A DNA stretch of 64,000 nt from Pseudobutyrivibrio sp. YE44 (GCF_900104335.1 NZ_FMXT01000001.1:620001-684000); one strand, 5' to 3'. Shown: positions 46,547-55,417, counted from the stretch's first letter. A program made the numbers and translations. Notes: a model not told the origin generated them from the sequence alone.

Positions 46547-47140
46547 TTAAATTTTTATTAATTTATAAATCTGATTATAAATTCCATCCCCGATTCCAGA
46601 AACATTTTTGATTTCTTCAATAGATGAAAAATCTCCATTCGCATCTCTATAAGACACAATCTGATTAGCCTTTGTCTGACCAATTCCTGGAAGATTTGTA
46701 AGCTCAGAAGCTGACGCTGAATTGATATTTATCAAGCCATCATCTGCTTGACTATCTGCATGCTCTTCCGCTTCTATTGCTTCACGTTCATCCTTGCTAT
46801 AAATATAAATCTTCTGTCCATCCTCAAGAACGGTAGCTTGATTAATGTCAGAATCGTCAGCTTCTTCTAATAAGCCTCCGGCTGCCTCAATTGCCTGAAA
46901 TACTCTGGAGCCTACAGATAAAGAATAAACCCCTGGGTTTATAACAGAACCTGAAACCTGCACAAATATTTTAGTATTTACAACCTCTGACAAATCTGTC
47001 TTCTCATCCTCAGATGAGCCTTCCTCGTGGGAAGAATTATCTGTTTCATCAATCAGCTCTGTAGATTGAAAATAAGATGTATTTCCACAACCAGTAAACA
47101 AAAACAGGCTGCAAAATACGAGAAATAAATATCTTTTCAT
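46547..47140 (-). CDS. comEA: ComEA-family DNA-binding lipoprotein (SLBB + helix-hairpin-helix)
   Basis: ComEA binds double-stranded DNA outside the membrane and hands it to ComEC. The 197-residue protein has an N-terminal signal with an apparent lipobox (MKRYLFLVFCSLFLFTGC), so it looks like a lipoprotein rather than the usual single-span anchor, then an acidic linker, an SLBB domain (IFVQVSGSVINPGVYSLSVGSRVFQAIEAAGGLLEEAD) and two helix-hairpin-helix motifs (INSASASELTNLPGIGQTKANQIVSYR, IKNVSGIGDGIYNQI). GGAGATA precedes the ATG at 47140. First gene of the transcript leading to the two-component system, GerMN and comEC. Confidence 0.92.
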   Translation of the reverse strand: MKRYLFLVFCSLFLFTGCGNTSYFQSTELIDETDNSSHEEGSSEDEKTDLSEVVNTKIFVQVSGSVINPGVYSLSVGSRVFQAIEAAGGLLEEADDSDINQATVLEDGQKIYIYSKDEREAIEAEEHADSQADDGLININSASASELTNLPGIGQTKANQIVSYRDANGDFSSIEEIKNVSGIGDGIYNQIYKLIKI

Positions 47141-47198
47141 TGTATCTCCTATTCTAAACAAAATGTCTAGCTTAGAAGATTGCAGTATCATCTCGTAT

Positions 47199-47227
47199 AT
47201 TGTAGCCAATAATTTTAGATATTACAA
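47199..47227 (-). promoter_or_regulatory. comEA operon promoter
   Basis: Minus-strand TTGTAA (47222-47227), 17-base spacer and TACAAT (47199-47204). Leader of about 50 bases to comEA. Confidence 0.65.
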
Positions 47228-47276
47228 GAGTTTTACGGTATTATTTCAGAAACACTTGTAAAAAAAATCCATAATC

Positions 47277-48482
47277 CTACTTACCAGCGAAACCATCAAA
47301 TACATTTTCTAACTTATTTTTAAATTCGTCAATGTCTTGTTCAGTTATTATTAGTGGTGGGAGAAGACGCAGTACATCTTTTCCTGCAGAAAGCACCACC
47401 AAATGTTGTTCCATTAGAGCTTTATTTACCACATCCTTCACGGGAATTGTAAGCACCAAGCCCTGCATCAAACCGCGACCTCTTCTTTCAGTTACGAAGT
47501 CGTATTTCTCCACAAATCTATCAAGAGTCTGCTCTAAATAAGGAGTAATTGCCTTTACATGCTCTAAAAGTTTATACTCCTCAAACATATCAAAGACCTG
47601 CGATACAGCTGTTGTACAAAGAGGATTACCGCCGTAGGTTGTACCATGATCTCCATGGACAAGGGATGCCTCTGCCACCTTATCAGTAACGCAGAAGGCG
47701 CCAATTGGAACACCATTTCCCAAAGCTTTTGCTGTAGTAAGTATATCAGGCTTTATATCATATTGTTGGAAAGCGTACATGCTTCCAGTACGTCCCATAC
47801 CACACTGAACCTCGTCCAAGATGAGCAGTATTCCTTCGTCGTCGCATAGCTGTCTAACCTTCTTTAAAAAATCCTCATCGGCAGGATAAAGACCGCCCTC
47901 TCCCTGAACAGTCTCTAAAATAATAGCGCAAGTTTTATCAGTGAGGTTTGCAAGAACACTGCCAAAATCATTAAAGGTTGCAAACTTTACTCCAGACATT
48001 AATGGATAGAAAGGCTCACGATAATGATCCGTGCCAGTTACAGAAAGTGATCCAACTGTACGTCCGTGAAAACTGTTTTCCATAGCAATGATTTCATAAT
48101 CACCTGGCCCCTTCTTCGTATATGCGAATTTCTTTGCAGTTTTAAGGGCTCCTTCAATTGCTTCTGCGCCAGAGTTAGTAAAGAAAACTTTATCCATGCC
48201 GGATGCCTTTACCAGCTTTTCAGAAGCTTCTATCATAGGAATATGATAATACAGATTTGAGGTATGAGTAATTCTTTTAAGCTGTGTAATCAAGGCATCT
48301 TCATAATCCTCATTACCATAACCAAAAGCCATTACTCCAATCCCAGATGCAAAATCCAAATACTCTTCATCAAGTTCATCATATAAATGAACGCCCTTGC
48401 CATAATCAAAAATTACATTGAAGCGATTATAAACATGTAGAAGGTTTTCCTCTGCCTTTTCAATATATTCTTTCTTATTCAT
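47277..48482 (-). CDS. argD: acetylornithine aminotransferase
   Basis: PLP-dependent class III aminotransferase that makes N-acetylornithine in arginine synthesis. 401 residues, normal length. PLP-binding signature [45 protein letters not shown] contains the catalytic Lys in [21 protein letters not shown] and [13 protein letters not shown] are also typical. The ATG overlaps the end of argB by eight bases. Last gene of the argC-GNAT-argJ-argB-argD operon. May also serve lysine synthesis, as in other species. Confidence 0.96.
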   Translation of the reverse strand: MNKKEYIEKAEENLLHVYNRFNVIFDYGKGVHLYDELDEEYLDFASGIGVMAFGYGNEDYEDALITQLKRITHTSNLYYHIPMIEASEKLVKASGMDKVFFTNSGAEAIEGALKTAKKFAYTKKGPGDYEIIAMENSFHGRTVGSLSVTGTDHYREPFYPLMSGVKFATFNDFGSVLANLTDKTCAIILETVQGEGGLYPADEDFLKKVRQLCDDEGILLILDEVQCGMGRTGSMYAFQQYDIKPDILTTAKALGNGVPIGAFCVTDKVAEASLVHGDHGTTYGGNPLCTTAVSQVFDMFEEYKLLEHVKAITPYLEQTLDRFVEKYDFVTERRGRGLMQGLVLTIPVKDVVNKALMEQHLVVLSAGKDVLRLLPPLIITEQDIDEFKNKLENVFDGFAGK

Positions 48483-49371
48483 TGTAATACCTCGTATCCT
48501 TATCTCCTATAATAGCTGTGCCAATACCTTTGTTAGTAAAGAATTCAAGGAGAAGACAGTGAGCAATTCGACCATCCAAAATATGTACTCTATTTACACC
48601 CTGCTCAATAGCTTCGATGCAATTGTTAAGTTTTGGAAGCATTCCTCCGCCAATATAACCTTCTCCAATCAATGCCTTTGCCTCCTCAACAGTTAATTCA
48701 GAAATAAGTGTATTTGGATCGTCCTTATCCTTATATACACCCTCAATATCTGTAAGGAATGCAAGCTTTTCAGCATCCACTGCCTTTGCTATCGCACAGG
48801 CGGCATCATCGGCATTAATATTATAGGTTTCGAAATTATCATCCATACCGATAGGACATACAATTGGAAGAAAATCGTTATCCAGAAGATCCATGATAAT
48901 CTTTGGATTTACCTCTGTAATTTCGCCAACATAACCAATGTCCTGACCATTGGAAAGTTTTTTCTCAACCTTTAAAAGACCACCATCTTTACCTGAAACG
49001 CCAACAGCATTTACACCCAAAGCCTGAACGTTCTGCACCAAGGATTTATTAACCTTATTAAGAACCATCTCAGCAATTTCCATTGTAGGAAGATCTGTCT
49101 TTCTAAGACCGTTGATAAACTCTGGTTCCATACCAGTTTTTTCAACCCAACGGCTAATTTCTTTTCCTCCACCATGAACAATGATAGGCTTAAAGCCTAC
49201 AAGCTTCAACAAAGTACAATCCTGAATAACCTGCTTTTTCAATTCTTCATCAACCATGGCGCTTCCACCATACTTTACAACGATGATTTTACGATTAAAT
49301 CTTTGAATATATGGCAAAGCCTCAATTAAAACTGCCGCCTTATCCAAAATTGGTTGCATACTACTATCCAT
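48475..49371 (-). CDS. argB: acetylglutamate kinase
   Basis: Phosphorylates N-acetylglutamate. 298 residues. Typical motifs: [12 protein letters not shown] (phosphate binding), [13 protein letters not shown], and [44 protein letters not shown] at the C terminus. The N-terminal extension before VKYGG (about 30 residues) is the form seen in arginine-inhibited hexameric enzymes, so feedback inhibition is likely. AAGGAGGATATT precedes the ATG. A 154-base gap with a GC-rich structured element separates it from argJ. Confidence 0.97.
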   Translation of the reverse strand: MDSSMQPILDKAAVLIEALPYIQRFNRKIIVVKYGGSAMVDEELKKQVIQDCTLLKLVGFKPIIVHGGGKEISRWVEKTGMEPEFINGLRKTDLPTMEIAEMVLNKVNKSLVQNVQALGVNAVGVSGKDGGLLKVEKKLSNGQDIGYVGEITEVNPKIIMDLLDNDFLPIVCPIGMDDNFETYNINADDAACAIAKAVDAEKLAFLTDIEGVYKDKDDPNTLISELTVEEAKALIGEGYIGGGMLPKLNNCIEAIEQGVNRVHILDGRIAHCLLLEFFTNKGIGTAIIGDKDTRYYNE

Positions 49372-49408
49372 AATATCCTCCTTACTAAATGCCTGCTCTA
49401 TACTATTT

Positions 49409-49520
49409 CATGCTCCCGCAAGCCATCTCCCATACTTCGCCAGGCAACTTTCCCCTTCGGGGCTCCCTCCTGGCTTGCATGGGACCCTCTTGCTCGCGCT
49501 TACCTGGTTTTTCTCCAGGC
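49409..49520. other. GC-rich structured element between argJ and argB
   Basis: About 112 bases of clearly higher GC than the flanks, made of nested hairpins: GCCAGG (49439-49444) with CCTGGC (49469-49474) around a CCCC-TTCG-GGGG core; GCAAGCC (49418-49424) with GGCTTGC (49472-49478); CCTGG (49503-49507) with CCAGG (49515-49519). It interrupts an otherwise tight operon. It may be a dispersed intergenic repeat or an RNA processing element. Confidence 0.6.
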
Positions 49521-49525
49521 ATTTG

Positions 49526-50749
49526 TCATGATCGATAATCTGCATTAATTTTGACGTAGTCATACGTAAGGTCGCAGCCCCAGGCTGTGGCACTAGCGTT
49601 GCCTTCGTTCATATTTACAAATACTGTAACAGTATCTTCTTTCATGATTTCTAAGGCCTTATCTTCATCAAAATCAAGAGGTGTGCCCTTGTCAAAAACC
49701 TTAAGCTCTCCATTTCTGCCTTTAAAGAAAAGTTCCACATCATTTTGATCAAACTGGGCTCCAGAATATCCCATTGCGCAAAGGAAGCGACCAAAGTTTG
49801 CATCACATCCAAAGATTGCAGCCTTTGAAAGATTTGATCCAACAATTGCCTTTGCCAATGTTTTAGCATCTTCCTTGGACTTCGCATTTACGATAGTAGC
49901 TTCAAAAAGTTTACTTGCGCCCTCTCCATCTGCGGCCATTTTCTTTGCAAGATATTCACAAACAAAACCAAGAGCTTCTTTAAAGGCTTCGTAGTCATCT
50001 CCTTCGGAAGAAATCAATTTATTCTCTGCCAAACCATTTGCCATACAAAGTAAAGTATCATTTGTAGAAGTATCACCATCTACTGTAATCATATTGAAGG
50101 TATCAGAAACTATTTCGCTTACTGCCTTCTGAAGCATTTCTTTGGTAATAGCAACATCTGTACCAAGGAAGGCAAGCATTGTGCACATATTAGGATGAAT
50201 CATTCCTGAGCCTTTGCTCATGCCACCGAGAACTGCCTTTATTCCTCCAACCTCAAATTCAACAGCAATCTCTTTATTGACTGTATCTGTGGTCATAATA
50301 GCCTTTGACGCATCAGTTCCTGCTACAAGGCCTTCATCCAAATTATCAGCCATGACATTTACACCAGCCACTAGCTTTTCTACTGGCAACTGCATTCCTA
50401 TAACACCTGTTGATGCAACTGCCACTGTGTCATAAGGAATTGAAAGCTTTTCCTCAACAGCCTTGGCAGTAGCTTCGCAAGCATCAAAACCTTCCTTACC
50501 TGTACAAGCATTTGCTATACCAGAGTTAACAACAACAGCCTGCATCTTCTCTGACTTCTTAACAATATTCATATCCCACTGAACACAAGCTGCCTTCACT
50601 ACATTAGTCGTAAAAGTTCCTGCACTTACTGCTGGCACTTCTGAATAAACCATAGCCATATCAGTGCGCCCCTGATATTTTATTCCTGCAGCTGTGCTAG
50701 CTGCCTTAAAACCTTTAGGGGCTGTAATGCCTCCATCTATAACCTTCAT
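49526..50749 (-). CDS. argJ: bifunctional ornithine acetyltransferase / N-acetylglutamate synthase
   Basis: Transfers the acetyl group from N-acetylornithine to glutamate, closing the acetyl cycle; bifunctional forms also use acetyl-CoA. 407 residues. The self-cleavage site lies at SKAIMTTDTVNKE, the Thr after Met being the new N-terminal nucleophile of the beta chain. VVVNSGIANACTG, GGMSKGSGMIHPNMCTMLAFLGTD and the C-terminal GCDLTYDYVKINADYRS are signatures. ATGGAGGTATAAG precedes the ATG. A 29-bp stem lies just upstream in the mRNA. Confidence 0.97.
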   Translation of the reverse strand: MKVIDGGITAPKGFKAASTAAGIKYQGRTDMAMVYSEVPAVSAGTFTTNVVKAACVQWDMNIVKKSEKMQAVVVNSGIANACTGKEGFDACEATAKAVEEKLSIPYDTVAVASTGVIGMQLPVEKLVAGVNVMADNLDEGLVAGTDASKAIMTTDTVNKEIAVEFEVGGIKAVLGGMSKGSGMIHPNMCTMLAFLGTDVAITKEMLQKAVSEIVSDTFNMITVDGDTSTNDTLLCMANGLAENKLISSEGDDYEAFKEALGFVCEYLAKKMAADGEGASKLFEATIVNAKSKEDAKTLAKAIVGSNLSKAAIFGCDANFGRFLCAMGYSGAQFDQNDVELFFKGRNGELKVFDKGTPLDFDEDKALEIMKEDTVTVFVNMNEGNASATAWGCDLTYDYVKINADYRS

Positions 50750-50769
50750 ACTCTTATACCTCCATGTCC

Positions 50770-50849
50770 GGTGGTAGATATAAATAATAATTGATTTTTC
50801 ATCGTTTTCACTATACTCTCAAAATCAACCATTATTTATACCTACCACC
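50770..50849 (-). other. 29-bp stem-loop in the arg operon mRNA
   Basis: Arms 50770-50798 and 50821-50849 are inverted repeats around a 22-base loop. They differ from perfect at three places. On the minus (sense) RNA these three become G-U pairs, so all 29 positions pair; on the plus strand they would be A-C mismatches. It lies between the GNAT stop and the argJ ribosome site. No T run follows, so it is not a terminator. Confidence 0.85.
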
Positions 50850-50865
50850 TCACATAAAACACAAA

Positions 50866-51366
50866 TTAACTATTGAACCTTATAATGTTTTCGTCGTTTA
50901 ATACGAAGTCGTACGTGTTGTAGTCGACACGTTCACGCCAGCCTTCCGCGTGCCAGAACTGATTTCCAACCTCATTACCTGCGAAAGCAACTAATTGAAT
51001 TTTATTTATTCCTTGATCCTTCAGTCTAAACATTGCTTCAGTGACCATAGCTTTTCCTATTCCGTGTTTACGATATTCCTCCTGGACGCAAACATGATAA
51101 AAGCTTCCATGTCTACCATCTGTTCCGACTAAAATCGTACCGACGATTTTTCCATCTACCACAGCAACCACAGACAAATCAGGATTTCGATTTAGAAAAG
51201 CAGAAACCCCTGCCTTTGAATCATCAATGGAACGCATTGCAAAGCCATGAATTGTAGTCCAAAGCTTATACACTTCATCATAATCATCCTGGTGCATGGT
51301 TCTGATTTGATAATCCAAACGAACACCTAAATCAACTGTAAAATTAATGCTTTCTTTTGTAATCAT
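50866..51366 (-). CDS. GNAT family N-acetyltransferase in the arginine operon
   Basis: A 166-residue single-domain acetyltransferase with the acetyl-CoA motif VCVQEEYRKHGIGKAMVTEAM (the R/Q-x-x-G-x-G/A loop is RKHGIGKA) and VGTILVGTDGRHGSFYHV. N-terminal MITKESINFTVDLGVRLDYQIRTM precedes the domain. Position between argC (20 bases) and argJ suggests a short-type N-acetylglutamate synthase priming the acetyl cycle, but the sequence alone does not prove that. CGGAG precedes the ATG. Confidence 0.85.
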   Translation of the reverse strand: MITKESINFTVDLGVRLDYQIRTMHQDDYDEVYKLWTTIHGFAMRSIDDSKAGVSAFLNRNPDLSVVAVVDGKIVGTILVGTDGRHGSFYHVCVQEEYRKHGIGKAMVTEAMFRLKDQGINKIQLVAFAGNEVGNQFWHAEGWRERVDYNTYDFVLNDENIIRFNS

Positions 51367-51386
51367 AACTACTCCGTTCTGTTGCC

Positions 51387-52439
51387 TTATGGGAACATTG
51401 GTGCAAAATCAAGTCCCATTTTTTCATCAAGACCAAAGATAATATTCATATTCTGTACGGCCTGTCCTGCCGCTCCCTTAACAAGATTATCTAAGGCTCC
51501 CATCATTACAATTCGTCCAGTTCTTTCATCAATCATGCAGCTTACATCCACAAAATTGCTGCCCTCAACCCATTTTGTTTCTGGACATTCACCATAATTC
51601 AAAACTCTTACAAAGAATTCCGAATCATACATATCGTGATACGCTTTCATTACCTCTTCTTTTGTAGGAAGCTTTCCATCCGTCTTTACCAGATTTGCGT
51701 ATTCTGTAACAAGAATGCCTCTATTCATTGGAACTAGATGTGGAGTGAAATTTAACATTATTTCCTTTCCACAAGCGTAGCCAAGCTGTTCTTCAATTTC
51801 CGGTGTATGTCTATGGCTTGTAACACCATAAGCCTTAATGCTTTCATTTACCTCACAATACAGATTAGGAAGCTTTGCCCCTCTACCAGCCCCTGATGTA
51901 CCAGACTTAGCATCAATAATTAATGTATCTGTATCAATTAAGCCTGCCTTAACAAGAGGATATGCTGTAAGAATAGAACATGTTGTATAGCATCCAGGAT
52001 TAGCAATAAGTCTTGCCTTCTTTTCTTTATCTCTATTAATTTCACAGAGGCCATATACAGCTTCTTCTATAAACTGTGGGGACTTATGCTCAATTCCATA
52101 CCACTTTTCATAGGTTGCAACATCTTTAATTCTAAAATCTGCTGATAAATCTATAACCTTGCAGTTATTAAGAATCTCTTCTGTCAAAACTCCAGCCAAA
52201 TATCCCTGAGGAGTTGCTGTAAAAATCACATCGACTTGCTTTGATAATTCAACAATATTGTCATCTAAGCATTTATCTTCGACTAGTTTAAACATGTTTT
52301 TATATATAGAAGCAAAACGCTCATCCACATAAGATCTTGATCCATACCATATAATTTCTGCTTCTGGATGGCTATAAAGCAATCTAACAATCTCTGCTCC
52401 TGCATAACCAGTTGCACCTATAATTCCAACTTTTATCAT
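51387..52439 (-). CDS. argC: N-acetyl-gamma-glutamyl-phosphate reductase
   Basis: Reduces N-acetylglutamyl phosphate to the semialdehyde with NADPH. 350 residues with the nucleotide-binding GIIGATGYAGAEIVRLL, catalytic Cys in ANPGCYTTCSIL, and SGTSGAGRGAKLPNLYCEVNESIKAYGVTSHRHTPEIEEQL. AAGGAG precedes the ATG. First gene of the arg operon, divergent from argG across a 268-base control region. Confidence 0.97.
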   Translation of the reverse strand: MIKVGIIGATGYAGAEIVRLLYSHPEAEIIWYGSRSYVDERFASIYKNMFKLVEDKCLDDNIVELSKQVDVIFTATPQGYLAGVLTEEILNNCKVIDLSADFRIKDVATYEKWYGIEHKSPQFIEEAVYGLCEINRDKEKKARLIANPGCYTTCSILTAYPLVKAGLIDTDTLIIDAKSGTSGAGRGAKLPNLYCEVNESIKAYGVTSHRHTPEIEEQLGYACGKEIMLNFTPHLVPMNRGILVTEYANLVKTDGKLPTKEEVMKAYHDMYDSEFFVRVLNYGECPETKWVEGSNFVDVSCMIDERTGRIVMMGALDNLVKGAAGQAVQNMNIIFGLDEKMGLDFAPMFP

Positions 52440-52469
52440 AGCAAGCTCCTTTTCATTGATTTTTAATTC

Positions 52470-52500
52470 ATTTTAGTACTTCACTTTCACAAAGTAAAGT
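52470..52500 (-). promoter_or_regulatory. argC promoter overlapped by a 23-bp dyad
   Basis: Minus-strand TTTACT (52493-52498), 17-base spacer and TAAAAT (52470-52475). ACTTCACTTT (52478-52487) and AAAGTAAAGT (52491-52500) form a dyad with one mismatch that covers the spacer and -35 box, the place for an operator. Confidence 0.5.
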
Positions 52501-52516
52501 GTTACAGCGAAATTTT

Positions 52517-52533
52517 ATGAATTATTTTTGCAT
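52517..52533. promoter_or_regulatory. candidate ARG box 1
   Basis: ATGAATTATTTTTGCAT has the half-sites ATGAAT and TTGCAT with an AT-rich centre, close to the ArgR/AhrC consensus (ATGAAT-AAAA-ATTCAT type). It lies upstream of the argC -35 box. Confidence 0.5.
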
Positions 52534-52598
52534 AAATATACACCCGATTAATATATATTTCAATAGAAATTTGCACAAAGTTGATATTTATACCTAGA

Positions 52599-52613
52599 TT
52601 ATGCATAAATTAC
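52599..52613. promoter_or_regulatory. candidate ARG box 2
   Basis: TTATGCATAAATTAC resembles an ARG half-site pair and ends four bases before the argG -35 box, where a repressor would block transcription. Confidence 0.4.
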
Positions 52614-52616
52614 CAC

Positions 52617-52645
52617 TTGAATTAATCACTTTATTGTAGTACAGT
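52617..52645 (+). promoter_or_regulatory. argG promoter
   Basis: TTGAAT (52617-52622), 17-base spacer and TACAGT (52640-52645); leader of about 55 bases to argG. Confidence 0.55.
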
Positions 52646-52707
52646 ATTTTCAGACTTCAATTCGGAAGGATTAAAATTACAAATACATTTATAAAGGAGA
52701 ACTCACT

Positions 52708-53937
52708 ATGGCAAAGGAAAAAGTTGTACTTGCTTATTCAGGTGGATTAGACACCACAGCAATCATCCCTTGGTTAAAGGAAAACTATGGATACGAAGTT
52801 GTTTGCTGTTGCATCGACTGTGGACAGGGAGAAGAATTAGACGGACTTTCAGAAAGAGCTAAAGCATCCGGAGCCTCTAAATTATACATTGAAGATATTG
52901 TAGATGACTTCTGTGATAATTATATTGTTCCATGTGTTCAGGCTGGTGCAATATATGAAAACAAATATCTACTTGGTACAGCAATGGCTCGTCCAGGAAT
53001 CGCAAAGAAGCTTGTTGAAATTGCTAGAAAAGAAGGTGCTGTTGCTATCTGCCATGGCGCCACAGGAAAAGGAAACGATCAGATTCGTTTTGAGCTTGGT
53101 ATCAAAGCTCTTGCTCCAGACATCAAGGTAATTGCTCCATGGCGTAATGACAAATGGAAGCTTCAGTCTCGTCAGGATGAAATTGACTACTGCAAGGCTC
53201 ACGGTATTAATCTTCCATTCTCAACAGACCAGTCATACAGCCGTGACAGAAACCTTTGGCATATCAGCCACGAAGGTCTTGAGCTTGAAGATCCATCTCA
53301 GGAACCAAATTACGAACACCTTCTCATGCTTACTACTCCACCAGAGAAGGCACCTGAAAAGCCTGAGTATGTAACAATGACATTCGAAAAAGGTGTACCT
53401 ACTTCTGTAAACGGAAAGAAAATGAAGGTATCAGACATCATCAAGGAGCTTAACGAGATTGGTGGAAGAAATGGAATCGGAATTGTAGATATCGTTGAGA
53501 ACCGTGTTGTTGGTATGAAATCTCGTGGCGTATACGAAACACCAGGTGGAACAATCCTTATGGAGGCACATGCTCAGCTTGAAGAGCTTTGTCTCGACCG
53601 CGCGACAATGGAAATGAAAAAGGAAATGGGTAACAAGCTTGCACAGGTTTGCTACGAAGGCAAATGGTTCACACCACTTTGCGATGCAATCCAAGCTTTT
53701 GTTAAATCCACTCAGGAATACGTTACTGGCGAAGTTAAGTTCAAACTCTACAAAGGCAACATCATCAAGGCCGGCACAACTTCTCCATACTCACTTTACT
53801 CAGAGTCACTTGCAAGCTTCACAACTGGCGACCTCTACGATCACCACGACGCAGAAGGCTTCATCACCCTTTGGGGCCTCCCACTTAAGGTTCGTGCTAT
53901 GAAGCTTCAGGAAAACAAAAATCAGAACAACAACTAA
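52708..53937 (+). CDS. argG: argininosuccinate synthase
   Basis: Joins citrulline and aspartate using ATP. 409 residues. ATP-pyrophosphatase P-loop [15 protein letters not shown] near residue 9, and [15 protein letters not shown] and [20 protein letters not shown] signatures. AAAGGAGAA precedes the ATG. Transcribed alone, away from argC; in many genomes argH follows directly, but here argH is on the other strand beyond asd. Confidence 0.98.
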   Translation: MAKEKVVLAYSGGLDTTAIIPWLKENYGYEVVCCCIDCGQGEELDGLSERAKASGASKLYIEDIVDDFCDNYIVPCVQAGAIYENKYLLGTAMARPGIAKKLVEIARKEGAVAICHGATGKGNDQIRFELGIKALAPDIKVIAPWRNDKWKLQSRQDEIDYCKAHGINLPFSTDQSYSRDRNLWHISHEGLELEDPSQEPNYEHLLMLTTPPEKAPEKPEYVTMTFEKGVPTSVNGKKMKVSDIIKELNEIGGRNGIGIVDIVENRVVGMKSRGVYETPGGTILMEAHAQLEELCLDRATMEMKKEMGNKLAQVCYEGKWFTPLCDAIQAFVKSTQEYVTGEVKFKLYKGNIIKAGTTSPYSLYSESLASFTTGDLYDHHDAEGFITLWGLPLKVRAMKLQENKNQNNN

Positions 53938-53947
53938 TCAAACCATC

Positions 53948-53975
53948 GACCCTCGTACATTCTCGAGGGTCTTTT
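53948..53975 (+). terminator. argG terminator
   Basis: GACCCTCG (53948-53955) pairs with CGAGGGTC (53964-53971) and is followed by four Ts; a modest intrinsic terminator ten bases past the stop. Confidence 0.7.
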
Positions 53976-54134
53976 CAATTCGTTGCACTTTTATCGCTAC
54001 TGTATGTATCACACAGACACACTATATATATAAATTATTCTCTTTCAAACTATATACAGGATTAAGTGTCTGATTTTGAAATGAACCTAGTGGAATAGAA
54101 AATGCAAAATTCATTGTCAATCATGCTAGAGACA

Positions 54135-54172
54135 GGGGCGGGGTCGGGCCAGGGAGGGCGGGCGGAGCCGGG
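54135..54172 (+). other. G-quadruplex-type G-run cluster in the argG-asd spacer
   Basis: Within the 325-base gap between the convergent argG and asd genes, G tracts of three or four lie at 54135-54138, 54140-54143, 54146-54148, 54152-54154, 54156-54158, 54160-54162 and 54170-54172, with loops of one to three bases in the first six. This meets the classic four-tract quadruplex pattern with spare tracts. The surrounding DNA is AT-rich. Apart from the two terminators at the ends of the gap nothing else is seen. Confidence 0.85.
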
Positions 54173-54217
54173 CATGGATTAGGCTAGGGAGGCCCTGTAT
54201 GGCATGTTATAGGGTAT

Positions 54218-54247
54218 AAAAAAGACCCCTGGAAGTAAATCCAGGGG
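54218..54247 (-). terminator. asd terminator
   Basis: CCCCTGGA (54226-54233) pairs with TCCAGGGG (54240-54247) over a six-base loop, followed on the minus strand by TC and six Ts. Confidence 0.88.
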
Positions 54248-54262
54248 CCGATGGTTTGATAT

Positions 54263-55348
54263 TTATTTTGCTGTGATGTAGCCCTGAGCCTTGAGAAGCT
54301 CTGCGCAAAGTACGGCACCACCTGCGGCACCACGTACTGTGTTGTGTGAAAGTCCTACGAACTTCCAGTCGTAGATGCTGTCCTCACGAAGACGACCTAC
54401 GTTAATTCCCATTCCGTTCTCGTAGTCAACATCGAGAGCTACCTGTGGACGGTTGTCCTCTTCCATGTAGCGGATAAACTGCTTTGGTGCGCTAGGAAGC
54501 TTAAGCTCCTGTGGTACGCCTGAGAAGTTGTTGATTGCATCGATGAGCTGCTGCTTTGTAGGCTGCTTCTTGAACTTTACAAATACAGCTGCTGTGTGTC
54601 CGTTGAGTACAGGTACACGGATGCACTGGCTTGTAATCTTTACATCGTCAGCTGGAACGATAACGCCGTCTTTGATTTCGCCCCAGATTCTAAGTGGCTC
54701 TTTCTCTGACTTTTCTTCCTCGCCTGAGATAAATGGAATGATGTTGTGCTCCATCTCTGGCCAATCCTTAAATGTCTTTCCTGCGCCAGAAATAGCCTGA
54801 TATGTTGTAACAACTACCTCATATGGCTCAAATTCCTTCCAAGCAGTAAGAACTGGAGCATATGACTGAATTGAACAGTTAGGCTTAACAGCAACGAATC
54901 CTCTTGTTGTACCAAGTCTCTTCTTCTGGAATTCGATAACATCCATGTGCTGTGGATTGATTTCAGGTACTACCATTGGAACATCTGGAGTCCATCTATG
55001 TGCAGAGTTGTTTGAAACTACTGGAGTTTCTGTCTTTGCATAAGCTTCCTCAATGGCCTTAATCTCATCCTTAGACATATCAACAGCTGAGAAAACGAAA
55101 TCTACTTCCTTAGCAACTTCCTCAACCTCATTAACATTCTTTACGATGATATCCTTAACAGCAGCAGGCATTGGAGTGTCCATCTTCCATCTTCCGCCTA
55201 CAGCATCCTCATATCTCTGACCAGCACTTCTTGGGCTAGCAGCGATTGTAGTAACTTCGAACCAAGGATGATTCTCAAGAAGAGATATAAATCTCTGACC
55301 AACCATACCTGTTCCACCAAGAATACCAACTTTTAACTTCTCGCTCAT
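54263..55348 (-). CDS. asd: aspartate-semialdehyde dehydrogenase (archaeal/fungal type)
   Basis: Reduces aspartyl phosphate to the semialdehyde for lysine, threonine and methionine. 361 residues. NADP-binding GILGGTGMVGQRFI at the start, catalytic Cys in VKPNCSIQSYAP, and substrate-binding QCIRVPVLNGHTAAVFVKF. The length and NxxC context fit the archaeal/fungal-like branch that also occurs in Clostridia. The ATG at 55348 lies ten bases from GGAG; a TTG at 55357 is too close to it. Strong own promoter and terminator, so a single-gene transcript. Confidence 0.95.
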   Translation of the reverse strand: MSEKLKVGILGGTGMVGQRFISLLENHPWFEVTTIAASPRSAGQRYEDAVGGRWKMDTPMPAAVKDIIVKNVNEVEEVAKEVDFVFSAVDMSKDEIKAIEEAYAKTETPVVSNNSAHRWTPDVPMVVPEINPQHMDVIEFQKKRLGTTRGFVAVKPNCSIQSYAPVLTAWKEFEPYEVVVTTYQAISGAGKTFKDWPEMEHNIIPFISGEEEKSEKEPLRIWGEIKDGVIVPADDVKITSQCIRVPVLNGHTAAVFVKFKKQPTKQQLIDAINNFSGVPQELKLPSAPKQFIRYMEEDNRPQVALDVDYENGMGINVGRLREDSIYDWKFVGLSHNTVRGAAGGAVLCAELLKAQGYITAK

Positions 55349-55417
55349 TTCAAACAATCTCCTTATTTTGTTTTTCTGTCACGGACATTTGTCCGCCGTA
55401 ACAGTAATTTAGACAGT

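Noticed and set aside
49408-49593. 61-residue minus-strand open frame across the argJ end and the GC-rich element
   Set aside because: No ribosome site; it overlaps argJ in another frame and owes its length to the GC-rich, stop-poor element.
50770-50849. Intrinsic terminator
   Set aside because: No T run on either strand, and the arg operon continues into argJ.
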